From positions 1 through 19,032 of the forward strand of contig URHH01000040.1 in the NCBI GenBank assembly GCA_900547615.1: DNA of 19,032 bases, given 5' to 3'. A program made the translations under genes and the position numbers. The notes below the pieces were generated by a model. That model made no database searches. It was not told the origin of the DNA and worked only from the letters and a program-made list of their open reading frames with translations. Positions 7,217 to 13,747 of the stretch are shown piece by piece. Every line of letters starts with the position of its first letter. The stretch's first letter is position 1. The DNA is from an uncultured Blautia sp. (lineage in GTDB: Bacteria > Bacillota > Clostridia > Lachnospirales > Lachnospiraceae).

Positions 7217-8107
7217 TTATAATCTATCATCAGAAATGCCTTTTAAGTATTTCTTGGAAAAATCGATAAATGCCATTGCAGCAACAGAAAAAATCTGTTC
7301 CTTTTTCCATGCCAGCGCAGTATCAATTTTAAGAGCTGGATTTAACGGTATAAACCGCAGCTGATCATATTCTGAATTTAAACGGATACCGATTACCGCA
7401 CCGATATTGCTTTGAGCCATCATTGCCTCATTGTATAACAGATTCCCTTTGGCAATGACATCAATCTGTGAAATAAATTCTCCAAACCATTTTCCGATAC
7501 AGCTTTCTGCAAAATCTCCCAAAGGAAGAATAAGAGGAATGCCAATTAAATCCTGCGGCTCAATAAAATCTTTATCAATAAGCGGAGAATCCTCCCTCAC
7601 AAAAGCTCCCCATTCTTCTTTTACGGGCATACTGATAAATTCATATTTTCGTATGTCAATAGGTTCTGACATCAAGCCTATGTCCAAAAGTCCCCTTTCA
7701 ATTTGCTCACGGATATTTCCGGCATTTCCGCTGTAAAACTCATATCGTACAAGCGTGTGCTTTTTGCGAAACCGGGCGATACAATCTGTCAGACAGCGGG
7801 TAGATAAAAATTCACCGCTTCCGATCGAGATAACGCCCTCCAGCTTTTCATCTTTATGCAGAAAATCCCGCTTTGTTTTATCTGCCAAAGCCAGCATTTC
7901 CTGCGCCCTGCGTTTTAATATCATTCCGTCCTCTGTTAAAATGATATTGTGATTGCTTCGGATAAACAATTCCACACCAAGTTCTTCTTCAAGACGGGCA
8001 ATTTGTCTTGATAAGGTCGGCTGCGTAATGTGAAGCTGCTGTGCGGCTTTTGTAAAATTTTCTTCTCTTGCGATCGCCAAAAAATAATTTAATACACGAA
8101 GTTCCAT
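7217..8107 (-). CDS. LysR-type transcriptional regulator
   Basis: A 296-residue LysR-family regulator. The N-terminal winged helix-turn-helix is intact (MELRVLNYFLAIAREENFTK, then AAQQLHITQPTLSRQIARLE, residues 1-60). It is followed by a linker helix and a periplasmic-binding-type effector domain (about 90-290). The ATG at 8107 has GGAGG about ten bases upstream. It has its own promoter (8129-8157) and terminator. It lies immediately upstream of, and in the same direction as, the flavodoxin-AKR-CMD genes, so it probably controls them through their promoter at 7184-7212. The effector cannot be read from sequence; relatives near flavodoxin/AKR genes often respond to redox or electrophile stress. 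Confidence 0.92.
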   Translation of the reverse strand: MELRVLNYFLAIAREENFTKAAQQLHITQPTLSRQIARLEEELGVELFIRSNHNIILTEDGMILKRRAQEMLALADKTKRDFLHKDEKLEGVISIGSGEFLSTRCLTDCIARFRKKHTLVRYEFYSGNAGNIREQIERGLLDIGLMSEPIDIRKYEFISMPVKEEWGAFVREDSPLIDKDFIEPQDLIGIPLILPLGDFAESCIGKWFGEFISQIDVIAKGNLLYNEAMMAQSNIGAVIGIRLNSEYDQLRFIPLNPALKIDTALAWKKEQIFSVAAMAFIDFSKKYLKGISDDRL

Positions 8108-8128
8108 ACATATATAACCTCCATAAAA

Positions 8129-8157
8129 ATTATAGCAGACCTTACAAACGCAATCAA
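8129..8157 (-). promoter_or_regulatory. promoter of the LysR gene
   Basis: On the minus strand TTGATT (8152-8157) and TATAAT (8129-8134) are exactly 17 bp apart, and TGC before the -10 gives an extended -10. The leader is short (~15 nt) and contains the GGAGG ribosome site. The -35 is only about 20 bp past the stop of the response-regulator gene. Confidence 0.65.
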
Positions 8158-8177
8158 CACTATGAATTTGTTATCCC

Positions 8178-8852
8178 TTAAACAGCCTTCCCTCCGATTT
8201 TATATCCGACGCCTCTCACTGTCTCCACAAGATTTCCCGCTGCTCCAAGCTTCTGTCTTAAAGTACGGATATGTACGTCCACCGTCCGGCTTTCCCCGTC
8301 AAATTCATATCCCCATATCTGATTTAAAAGCTGCGTCCTGGAAAGTACAGTGCCGCTGTTTTTCAAAAGGAGACAGAGCATTTCATATTCTTTTAAAGTA
8401 AGGCTTACCGGCTCTTTATCAACAAGGACCTCATGGCGTCCTGTCGATACAAAAAGATTTTCTATCTTATATTCTTTGGAACCGGTATCTTCAATTCTTC
8501 TTAAAAGAGCGCGGATTCTGGAAATCAGCTCCATCATGCGAAACGGCTTTGTGATATAATCGTCTGCACCGCTGTCAAGACCGATCACCGTATCATACTC
8601 GCTGCCTCTTGCCGTCAGCATGATCACAGGAAGCTTTCTTGTATCCGGACGGATTCTCAGCTTTTTTAATATGGAAATCCCATCTTCCTCAGGAAGCATA
8701 ATATCAAGCAAAACAAGATCCGGTTTTTCTTTTTCCATTGCCTTCCAGAAAAAAGAAGGTTTCTCAAAACCTTTCGCCTCAAATCCCTGACTCTTTAATG
8801 TATAAACTACAAGCTCCCGTATACTTTCATCATCTTCTACCAGGTAAATCAT
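8178..8852 (-). CDS. OmpR/PhoB-family response regulator, no adjacent kinase
   Basis: A 224-residue two-component response regulator. The receiver domain (1-120) has the acidic pocket Glu6-Asp7-Asp8, the phosphorylation site Asp50 in VLLDIMLPEEDG, Thr80 and Lys102 (TKPF). The C-terminal winged helix (about 130-222) contains LTLKEYEMLCLLLKNSGTVL, RTVDVHIRTLRQKL and VRGVGYKI, the OmpR/PhoB signature. ATG 8852 was chosen because GGGAGGA ends seven bases before it; ATG 8867 lies upstream of that site and has none of its own. No histidine kinase gene is present on either side, although such regulators are usually followed by one. The region upstream carries tandem TGTAAA repeats that could be its own binding site. 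Confidence 0.93.
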   Translation of the reverse strand: MIYLVEDDESIRELVVYTLKSQGFEAKGFEKPSFFWKAMEKEKPDLVLLDIMLPEEDGISILKKLRIRPDTRKLPVIMLTARGSEYDTVIGLDSGADDYITKPFRMMELISRIRALLRRIEDTGSKEYKIENLFVSTGRHEVLVDKEPVSLTLKEYEMLCLLLKNSGTVLSRTQLLNQIWGYEFDGESRTVDVHIRTLRQKLGAAGNLVETVRGVGYKIGGKAV

Positions 8853-8899
8853 CTTCAGTCCTCCCATGCTCCGCAGCGCGAAGCCGTTTTATTAGCCCC

Positions 8900-8905
8900 A
8901 GTATA
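8900..8905 (-). promoter_or_regulatory. candidate -10 box of the response-regulator gene
   Basis: TATACT on the minus strand, with no recognisable -35 at 16-18 bp. This is typical of activator-dependent promoters. The Pho-box-like repeat at 8935-8956 would lie at about -42 to -63. Confidence 0.35.
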
Positions 8906-8934
8906 AAACAGCCACATTAAATTCAGGGGAAAGA

Positions 8935-8956
8935 TTCTGTAAAATTTCTGTAAAAT
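8935..8956. promoter_or_regulatory. Pho-box-like tandem repeat (OmpR/PhoB-type operator)
   Basis: Two perfect head-to-tail copies of TTCTGTAAAAT (8935-8945 and 8946-8956). Read as CTGTAAA-N4-CTGTAAA it matches the layout of the E. coli Pho box. On the other strand it reads TTTACA-N5-TTTACA, the layout and sequence class bound by Bacillus PhoP. The 11-bp period puts both halves on one DNA face. It lies between the response regulator and the phosphatase gene and could serve both. Confidence 0.6.
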
Positions 8957-8996
8957 CCACCCTGTCCATTGTGACTTCACACTTTTTTCATGATTA

Positions 8997-9018
8997 TTTA
9001 CAAAAAATTATTTGTAAA
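8997..9018. repeat. inverted repeat overlapping the phosphatase -35 region
   Basis: TTTACAAA (8997-9004) and TTTGTAAA (9011-9018) form a perfect 8-bp inverted repeat around six A/T bases. Each arm contains the same TTTACA half-site seen in the tandem repeat at 8935-8956. The right arm covers the -35 of the plus-strand promoter, so binding there could repress. Confidence 0.5.
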
Positions 9019-9040
9019 AAGAAAGCAGGAATGATATGAT
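9012..9040 (+). promoter_or_regulatory. promoter of the PAP2 phosphatase gene
   Basis: TTGTAA (9012-9017) and TATGAT (9035-9040) are 17 bp apart. The predicted start is near 9047, giving a ~60-nt leader that contains a hairpin over the ribosome site. Confidence 0.5.
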
Positions 9041-9061
9041 AAACTAATAACAAAGTGAATA

Positions 9062-9097
9062 CCTTTTAAAGCATTTTGCCTGCCGCTTTAATAAAGG
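9062..9097 (+). promoter_or_regulatory. leader hairpin covering the ribosome site of the PAP2 gene
   Basis: CCTTT (9062-9066) pairs with AAAGG (9093-9097) and TAAAGC (9067-9072) with GCTTTA (9085-9090). This makes an 11-bp stem with a two-base bulge and a 12-base loop. The 3' arm includes the first half of the AGGAGG ribosome site (9095-9100), so folding could limit translation from the TTG start. Confidence 0.4.
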
Positions 9098-9107
9098 AGG
9101 AAGTATC

Positions 9108-9794
9108 TTGACTGAATTTTTCAAAAAATATAAACACGGACTGATCATTCTTATTTACTGCCTTGTTTACTTAACGTGCTTCTCCTATCTGGAGACCAGA
9201 ACTGTACCGGCATATAATGTGGTCCATACTGTATTTGACGATATGATTCCTTTCTGTGAATTTTTCATCGTTCCATACCTGTTATGGTTTCCTTATATGA
9301 TATTTGCAGTAGTTTACTTTATCTTTTTCAACAAGAACAAGCATGAATACTATCAGCTTATATTTAACCTGATGATGGGAATGACAATCTTCCTTATTGT
9401 ATCTTATCTGTATCCCAATATTCAGCATCTTCGTCCCACAGAATTTCCAAGGGACAATGTTTTTGCAGATGCTGTACGAATGCTTTACGCTACAGATACT
9501 CCAACAAATATCCTTCCCAGCATTCATGTATTTAATTCCCTTGCCATTCATATGTCTCTGACAAACTGTGAAGCCCTCAGAGAACACCGCGGCATTCGAT
9601 ATGGTTCGCTTATACTTACCATATTGATCATCATGTCAACCATGTTCCTGAAACAGCATTCTGTGATCGATGTATGTATGGGCGCTACTCTTGCTCTCTT
9701 CGGATACCTTGTTTTCTATCCGGAAAAAAACACGGAGAAATCCATGCGCACCTTCTTTGCACAGGCAAAAGCTGACAGAGAACAGAAATATTGA
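9108..9794 (+). CDS. PAP2-superfamily membrane phosphatase
   Basis: A 228-residue integral membrane protein of the PAP2 (type 2 phosphatidic acid phosphatase) superfamily, which hydrolyses lipid phosphates or pyrophosphates or transfers phospho-head groups at the membrane. Helices lie at about 11-28, 50-74, 83-101, 164-182 and 190-204. The three catalytic motifs are present in reduced form: QHLRP (Arg109), PSIH (Ser138, His140) and KQHSVIDV (His184, Asp188). The start is TTG at 9108 with a perfect AGGAGG seven bases before it; no ATG is suitably placed. The gene is monocistronic and ends in a strong terminator at 9806-9845. It is divergent from a PhoB-like response regulator with Pho-box-like repeats between them, suggesting phosphate- or envelope-linked control. 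The exact substrate is unknown. Confidence 0.87.
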   Translation: MTEFFKKYKHGLIILIYCLVYLTCFSYLETRTVPAYNVVHTVFDDMIPFCEFFIVPYLLWFPYMIFAVVYFIFFNKNKHEYYQLIFNLMMGMTIFLIVSYLYPNIQHLRPTEFPRDNVFADAVRMLYATDTPTNILPSIHVFNSLAIHMSLTNCEALREHRGIRYGSLILTILIIMSTMFLKQHSVIDVCMGATLALFGYLVFYPEKNTEKSMRTFFAQAKADREQKY

Positions 9795-9805
9795 TAAAAA
9801 ACGAT

Positions 9806-9845
9806 AAAAATACCGGGTTTCCCAAACAGGATTCCCGGTATTTTT
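9806..9845. terminator. bidirectional terminator between PAP2 and glycosyltransferase genes
   Basis: A perfect 12-bp inverted repeat AAAAATACCGGG/CCCGGTATTTTT (9806-9817 and 9834-9845), with T-runs on both strands, lies between two convergent genes whose stop codons flank it closely. Confidence 0.85.
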
Positions 9846-9851
9846 ATCTTC

Positions 9852-10868
9852 TTAATTAAATCCATAAAATTTCTGACTGATCTTATAAGCTGCCACAGAC
9901 ATTTTCCGTCCGCCCTTTCCCGGAAGATTCATAACTCTTCCAAACAGGCTGTGTCTTAACTTTCTGTAAAGCACGCGGTTTTCCGATTTAATATATTCCA
10001 GAAGCTCTTTTTTCTTCTGTAAAGCCTCTTCCGTCTCCGCTCTTATAAGCATGATAGAAGAAACTGTCGTGATAATATCAAGATAGCTGAACATATATGC
10101 GCGAAGGCGTTTATTCGTAAAATTCCCTCTGTTATACACATCAACCATCATCTTATTTACACGGATCTGTTGATCGATCCTCTTGATCATTACCTTTTCA
10201 TTTACAGACTGGTCGTCTCTTCCTATAAAATATCTGTAAAAGTTTACATCAAGATAATACATATTTTTTACATATGGAAGCGGTTCATATGCAAAAAGAT
10301 TATCTACGTAAAACGTGTGCTTCGGAAGTTCGAGGCCGCACTGCTGCAGAAGCTGCGTTCTGTAGATCATGGAGTGCATGAGAAGGTATTTTCCCTTCTG
10401 CATATGTCCGATGTCGCTCCAGCCGAAAACCTCTCCCTGAGGAAAGCAATGGCGGTACTGCATTACTTTTTTTCTTGTTACCCCCTGTTTTTCATAAACG
10501 AAATTACTGATAAAAAGATCCACAGTCTTTGGTCCGCGAAGAAGTTCCTCCAGCGTTTTTAAGATTTTTTCATATGCCTCTTTATTTACCCAGTCATCGC
10601 TGTCCACAACTTTAAAATAAAGCCCCTGAGCGTTTCTTATCCCTGCGTTTACTGCTTCTCCATGTCCTCCGTTTTCCTGATGAATCGCACGGACAATAGT
10701 CGGATATTTTTCTGCATAGGCATCTGCAATCTCCGCTGTTTTGTCAGTAGAACCGTCATCTACAATAAGAATTTCCACCTCTTCCCCTCCAACGAGAAGA
10801 GAATCTATACATTTTTCCATGTATGCCTCTGAATTATAGCATGGAATTGCCACGCTTAAAAGTTTCAT
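9852..10868 (-). CDS. family 2 glycosyltransferase
   Basis: A 338-residue cytoplasmic glycosyltransferase with the GT-A fold of family GT2. It begins MKLLSVAIPCYNSEAYMEKC. The nucleotide-binding ILIVDDGSTDKT (Asp37, Asp38), the block ENGGHGEAVNAGI and the metal-binding VVDSDDW (Asp89, 91, 92) are intact. No membrane helix is visible, so it probably works at the inner face of the membrane on a surface glycan or teichoic/lipid-linked sugar; donor and acceptor cannot be inferred. ATG 10868 has GGAGG seven bases upstream and overlaps the mutY stop in ATGA. It is the last gene of the sfsA-mutY operon and ends at the bidirectional terminator at 9806-9845. Its pairing with a DNA repair gene looks like operon convenience. 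Confidence 0.9.
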   Translation of the reverse strand: MKLLSVAIPCYNSEAYMEKCIDSLLVGGEEVEILIVDDGSTDKTAEIADAYAEKYPTIVRAIHQENGGHGEAVNAGIRNAQGLYFKVVDSDDWVNKEAYEKILKTLEELLRGPKTVDLFISNFVYEKQGVTRKKVMQYRHCFPQGEVFGWSDIGHMQKGKYLLMHSMIYRTQLLQQCGLELPKHTFYVDNLFAYEPLPYVKNMYYLDVNFYRYFIGRDDQSVNEKVMIKRIDQQIRVNKMMVDVYNRGNFTNKRLRAYMFSYLDIITTVSSIMLIRAETEEALQKKKELLEYIKSENRVLYRKLRHSLFGRVMNLPGKGGRKMSVAAYKISQKFYGFN

Positions 10869-11920
10869 GCTTTATCCTCCTTCATGTATTTTACATACGC
10901 GCCAAACGCCGATGGTATGGCATAATTTTTCTCCTTTTGCCTTTTTTCCACAAAGAGAATCCCATCTTTTTCCCTGTTTTCAAGAGAAGACACCCGCACA
11001 CGGTACGCCTTCATTCTCCATTCTATATGGGAAAAAATATGTTTTGCAGACGGAAGGGGCTTAATATAAAGAGGTTCCAGCCCCATGTTTTTTACATAGG
11101 AAACAGCTTCTTCCTGTTCCATATATCCCAGTGTGTTCGGAAGCTCATAAAGACCTGCAAGAAGCCCCTTATCCGGTCTTTTTAAAATCGCAGTAGCCGC
11201 GCCGTCCTGAATTACAAAAACAGTCCTCTCTTCTACCACTCTCGGTTTTTTCGGAGCTTTTACCGGAATTTCTTCCACCGTATGATTTCTGTTGGCAAGA
11301 CACTTGCCGGAAACAGGACATACCAAACATTTTGCCTGCCCGTTGGGTATACAGATCACTGCTCCCAGCTCCATCAAAGCCTGATTAAAATCACCCGGTC
11401 TGTCTTCCGGCATAATTTCTTCCAGAAGTTTCTCTGTCTTTCTTTTCACAGCCGCCTTTCCTATGTCCTCCCTGTTCTCTGTGATCCTGGAAATTACCCG
11501 AAGTACATTTCCGTCTACGGCAGGAACCGGGATTCCATAGGCGATCGAAGCGATTGCCCCGGCTGTATAGCTTCCTATTCCCTTTAACGAGAGAAGCGCC
11601 TCAAAATCTTCAGGAAGCTTCCCATTATATTCTTTTTCTACTGTTTTTGCCGCCTCCTGCATATTCCGCACCCTGCTGTAATACCCAAGGCCTTCCCACA
11701 GCTTCATAAGCTTTTCCTCCGGGCAGGCTGCAAGGGCGGAAATATCAGGAAGCTCACTTATAAATCTCTCAAAATACGGTTTTACTGCTTCCACTCTTGT
11801 CTGCTGCAGCATAATTTCAGATACCCATGTATAATAGGCATTCTGTCTGTCCCGCCAGGGCAGGATTCTCTTATTTTCATCATACCAACTTAAAAGAGGG
11901 CTTACAATTTCCTTTAACAT
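10865..11920 (-). CDS. mutY: A/G-specific adenine DNA glycosylase
   Basis: A 351-residue base-excision repair enzyme that removes adenine mispaired with 8-oxoguanine. The N-terminal HhH-GPD domain has WVSEIMLQQT (catalytic Glu35), helix-hairpin-helix LLSLKGIGSYTAGAI (110-123) and PAVDGNVLRV (catalytic Asp136). The [4Fe-4S] cysteines are 190, 198, 201 and 207; the first gap is seven residues, as in many Clostridial MutY proteins. The C-terminal NUDIX-like domain (about 230-345) carries the FSH element (HIFSHIEWRM) that reads 8-oxoguanine. Length is normal. ATG 11920 has GAGGA upstream and overlaps the end of sfsA by seven bases. The downstream glycosyltransferase start overlaps its TGA. Confidence 0.96.
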   Translation of the reverse strand: MLKEIVSPLLSWYDENKRILPWRDRQNAYYTWVSEIMLQQTRVEAVKPYFERFISELPDISALAACPEEKLMKLWEGLGYYSRVRNMQEAAKTVEKEYNGKLPEDFEALLSLKGIGSYTAGAIASIAYGIPVPAVDGNVLRVISRITENREDIGKAAVKRKTEKLLEEIMPEDRPGDFNQALMELGAVICIPNGQAKCLVCPVSGKCLANRNHTVEEIPVKAPKKPRVVEERTVFVIQDGAATAILKRPDKGLLAGLYELPNTLGYMEQEEAVSYVKNMGLEPLYIKPLPSAKHIFSHIEWRMKAYRVRVSSLENREKDGILFVEKRQKEKNYAIPSAFGAYVKYMKEDKA

Positions 11921-12612
11921 ACTTCTGTCCTCGTCAAATCTACAGGAACTTCTTCCTGTATTTCTATGGTGTCCTCTGTTACAAGGCAGTCTCTCGCGAT
12001 AATTTTTACTCCTGCTTTTTCCGCTTTTATAAGCGCCTGTCCAAACTCCGGCTGGGTATCCCAGTTGGGCATAAATTTTTTGACCCCTTTCATCTGGATC
12101 ACGAGGAGAAGATATGCCTCGTATCCTTCCTCCATGCAGTGTATCAGCTCTTCTACGTGCTTGATTCCCCGCACAGTGGGAGCGTCCGGAAATCGTACAA
12201 CATTATCCTCCTCAAGAGTCACTCCCTTTACTTCTACAAACGCACGGCGGACCGGAGATTCCACATATAAGTCAAATCTGGAATTTCCATATTTTTTCTC
12301 AGGGCGTATGGAAACTTCCTCCGGGAACAGCCCTCCTTTTCTGATCCACTCCTCTGCCGCCTTATTTGGAATCTGAGAGTCCATGTTAATGAGTCTCCCC
12401 TGTTTGTTTACACAGATGAGATCGTACTTTGTCTTCCTGTTGGGATTTCCGCTTTTTTCCAGGATTACTTCTGTTCCCGGAATCAGAAGCTCTTTGCATC
12501 TTCCTGTGTTTTTCACATGAACGGTCTCTCTTTTTCCCTGTATCTCCACCTCTGCGATAAAACGGTTGGGTCTTTTAAGAAAAACCGCCTTCTCTGTTTC
12601 TTTATATCTCAT
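11914..12612 (-). CDS. sfsA: SfsA-family DNA-binding protein / nuclease
   Basis: A 232-residue SfsA homologue. E. coli SfsA was named for sugar-fermentation stimulation; the family binds DNA and has a PD-(D/E)xK-type nuclease fold. Visible here are the N-terminal OB-like part with VHVKNTGRCKELLIPGTEV, the nuclease-like site SRFDLYVE (Asp114) and AFVEVKGVTLE (Glu127, Lys129), and RFPDAPTVRGIKHVEEL. Length matches the family. ATG 12612 has GAGG nine bases upstream. It opens a tightly packed operon: its last codons overlap mutY, which in turn overlaps a glycosyltransferase. A -10-like TATGAT lies about 25-30 bases upstream, but no good -35 is visible. Confidence 0.95.
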   Translation of the reverse strand: MRYKETEKAVFLKRPNRFIAEVEIQGKRETVHVKNTGRCKELLIPGTEVILEKSGNPNRKTKYDLICVNKQGRLINMDSQIPNKAAEEWIRKGGLFPEEVSIRPEKKYGNSRFDLYVESPVRRAFVEVKGVTLEEDNVVRFPDAPTVRGIKHVEELIHCMEEGYEAYLLLVIQMKGVKKFMPNWDTQPEFGQALIKAEKAGVKIIARDCLVTEDTIEIQEEVPVDLTRTEVC

Positions 12613-12754
12613 ATTTTTTACCTCGTGCCTTCTATCATAACATAAAACCTGAAAAAAGCCAGTTGCTTTTTTATCTTTTCTCCTTTAAAATGACTTTTAG
12701 CACATAATCACAGAAGTAAAGTACAAAGAATAAATGAAATCAGAAAGGATTTTT

Positions 12755-13372
12755 ATGGACAGTATTATTTTTGACGTAGACGGAACTTTATGGGATTCCA
12801 CAGAAATTGTGGCAGATGCCTGGACAGATTATTTAAAAAATAAAGAAAACATAAATATGAACATTACCTCCGCAAAACTGAAATCTCTTTTCGGTCAGCT
12901 TCTTCCGGATATTGCAGCACAGCTTTTCCCCCGGTATTCAAAAAAAGAACAGCTTCGCATTATTGACGGCTGCTGTGAAGCGGAGCATCAGGCTCTTGAA
13001 AAAGCAAAGGCTCCCATTTATCCGGGACTGGAGGAAACACTTTCTGTTCTTTCAAAAAAATATCCGCTTTTTATTGTAAGCAACTGCCAGGCAGGATATA
13101 TTGAAGTATTCTTAAAAGCAACCGGTTTTGACCGCTATTTTACCGGTCATCTCTGCCCGGGAGATACGGGAATGCCAAAAGGCGACAATATTCAAAAAAT
13201 CATACGGGATTATAAACTTTCTTCTCCTGTTTACGTAGGAGATACAACAGGAGACTTTAACGCCTGCCAGCAGGCGGGGATTCCCTTTGTATTTGCTTCT
13301 TACGGCTTCGGCAATGTGGAAAATCCCGATTATACGATTTCAGAATTGAAAGACCTGATTTCTCTTTTTTAA
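12755..13372 (+). CDS. HAD-superfamily hydrolase (phosphatase-like)
   Basis: A 205-residue haloacid-dehalogenase-type hydrolase, subfamily IA, similar to phosphoglycolate phosphatase-like enzymes. Motif I is IIFDVDGTLWDS (nucleophile Asp7, Asp9), motif II is FIVSNC (Ser109), motif III is PKGD (Lys142) and motif IV is YVGDTTGDFNAC (Asp163, Asp167). The alpha-helical cap spans about 15-85. ATG 12755 was chosen because AAAGGA precedes it by six bases; ATG 12734 in the same frame has no ribosome site. It is a single-gene unit ended by a strong hairpin at 13383-13417. The substrate is not predictable from sequence. Confidence 0.9.
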   Translation: MDSIIFDVDGTLWDSTEIVADAWTDYLKNKENINMNITSAKLKSLFGQLLPDIAAQLFPRYSKKEQLRIIDGCCEAEHQALEKAKAPIYPGLEETLSVLSKKYPLFIVSNCQAGYIEVFLKATGFDRYFTGHLCPGDTGMPKGDNIQKIIRDYKLSSPVYVGDTTGDFNACQQAGIPFVFASYGFGNVENPDYTISELKDLISLF

Positions 13373-13382
13373 CATCATATGC

Positions 13383-13417
13383 AAACGGAGAGCTTCCACC
13401 TTGAAAGCTCTCCGTTT
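13383..13417. terminator. bidirectional terminator between HAD gene and small membrane protein gene
   Basis: A perfect 13-bp inverted repeat AAACGGAGAGCTT/AAGCTCTCCGTTT (13383-13395 and 13405-13417), with a nine-base loop. TTTTT follows on the plus strand and an A-run precedes it, so it can end both convergent transcripts. Confidence 0.85.
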
Positions 13418-13423
13418 TTGCTT

Positions 13424-13723
13424 CTATTTTTTTATTCTGCATTTTGTTCTGATATACCAGAAAAGAGTTCCGAAAATTACAAGAAGCACAACAATATATG
13501 CAACCTTTGCAGGAAGCCCTTCTGTATAGGCGTCGATCCCAGTTGCAAGTCCTACAAGGATCAGGGCAATTCCCGATGATTTCTCCATTTTTTTCTGGTC
13601 ATACTTTACTTTTCTTACCGCGGAATTTCCACCTTTCATGAAAAATCCGCCGTTTCCTGTAAGAAGCAGGATTCCAATGAGAACCGCTCCAAAAGTTAAA
13701 ATCAAGTCAAATGTTCTGTCCAT
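13424..13723 (-). CDS. small three-helix membrane protein (DUF3784-like)
   Basis: A 99-residue predicted membrane protein with helices at about 5-22, 49-65 and 73-91 and a basic C-terminus. A KYDQKK motif sits between the first two helices, after a Gly-rich turn. That arrangement resembles the DUF3784 group of small Firmicute membrane proteins, but the match is by eye and weak. ATG 13723 has AGGAG upstream. The gene begins 24 bp after the L,D-transpeptidase stop and is probably co-transcribed with it, ending at the hairpin at 13383-13417. A cell-envelope role is inferred from context only. Confidence 0.75.
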   Translation of the reverse strand: MDRTFDLILTFGAVLIGILLLTGNGGFFMKGGNSAVRKVKYDQKKMEKSSGIALILVGLATGIDAYTEGLPAKVAYIVVLLVIFGTLFWYIRTKCRIKK

Positions 13724-13747
13724 ATTTTTTCTCCTGTACCTTTTTCT

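Noticed and set aside
12652..12672. Inverted repeat AAAAAAGC/GCTTTTTT between sfsA and the HAD gene
   Set aside because: Almost entirely A-T and located between divergent genes, where no terminator is expected; probably chance in AT-rich DNA, although a weak operator is possible.
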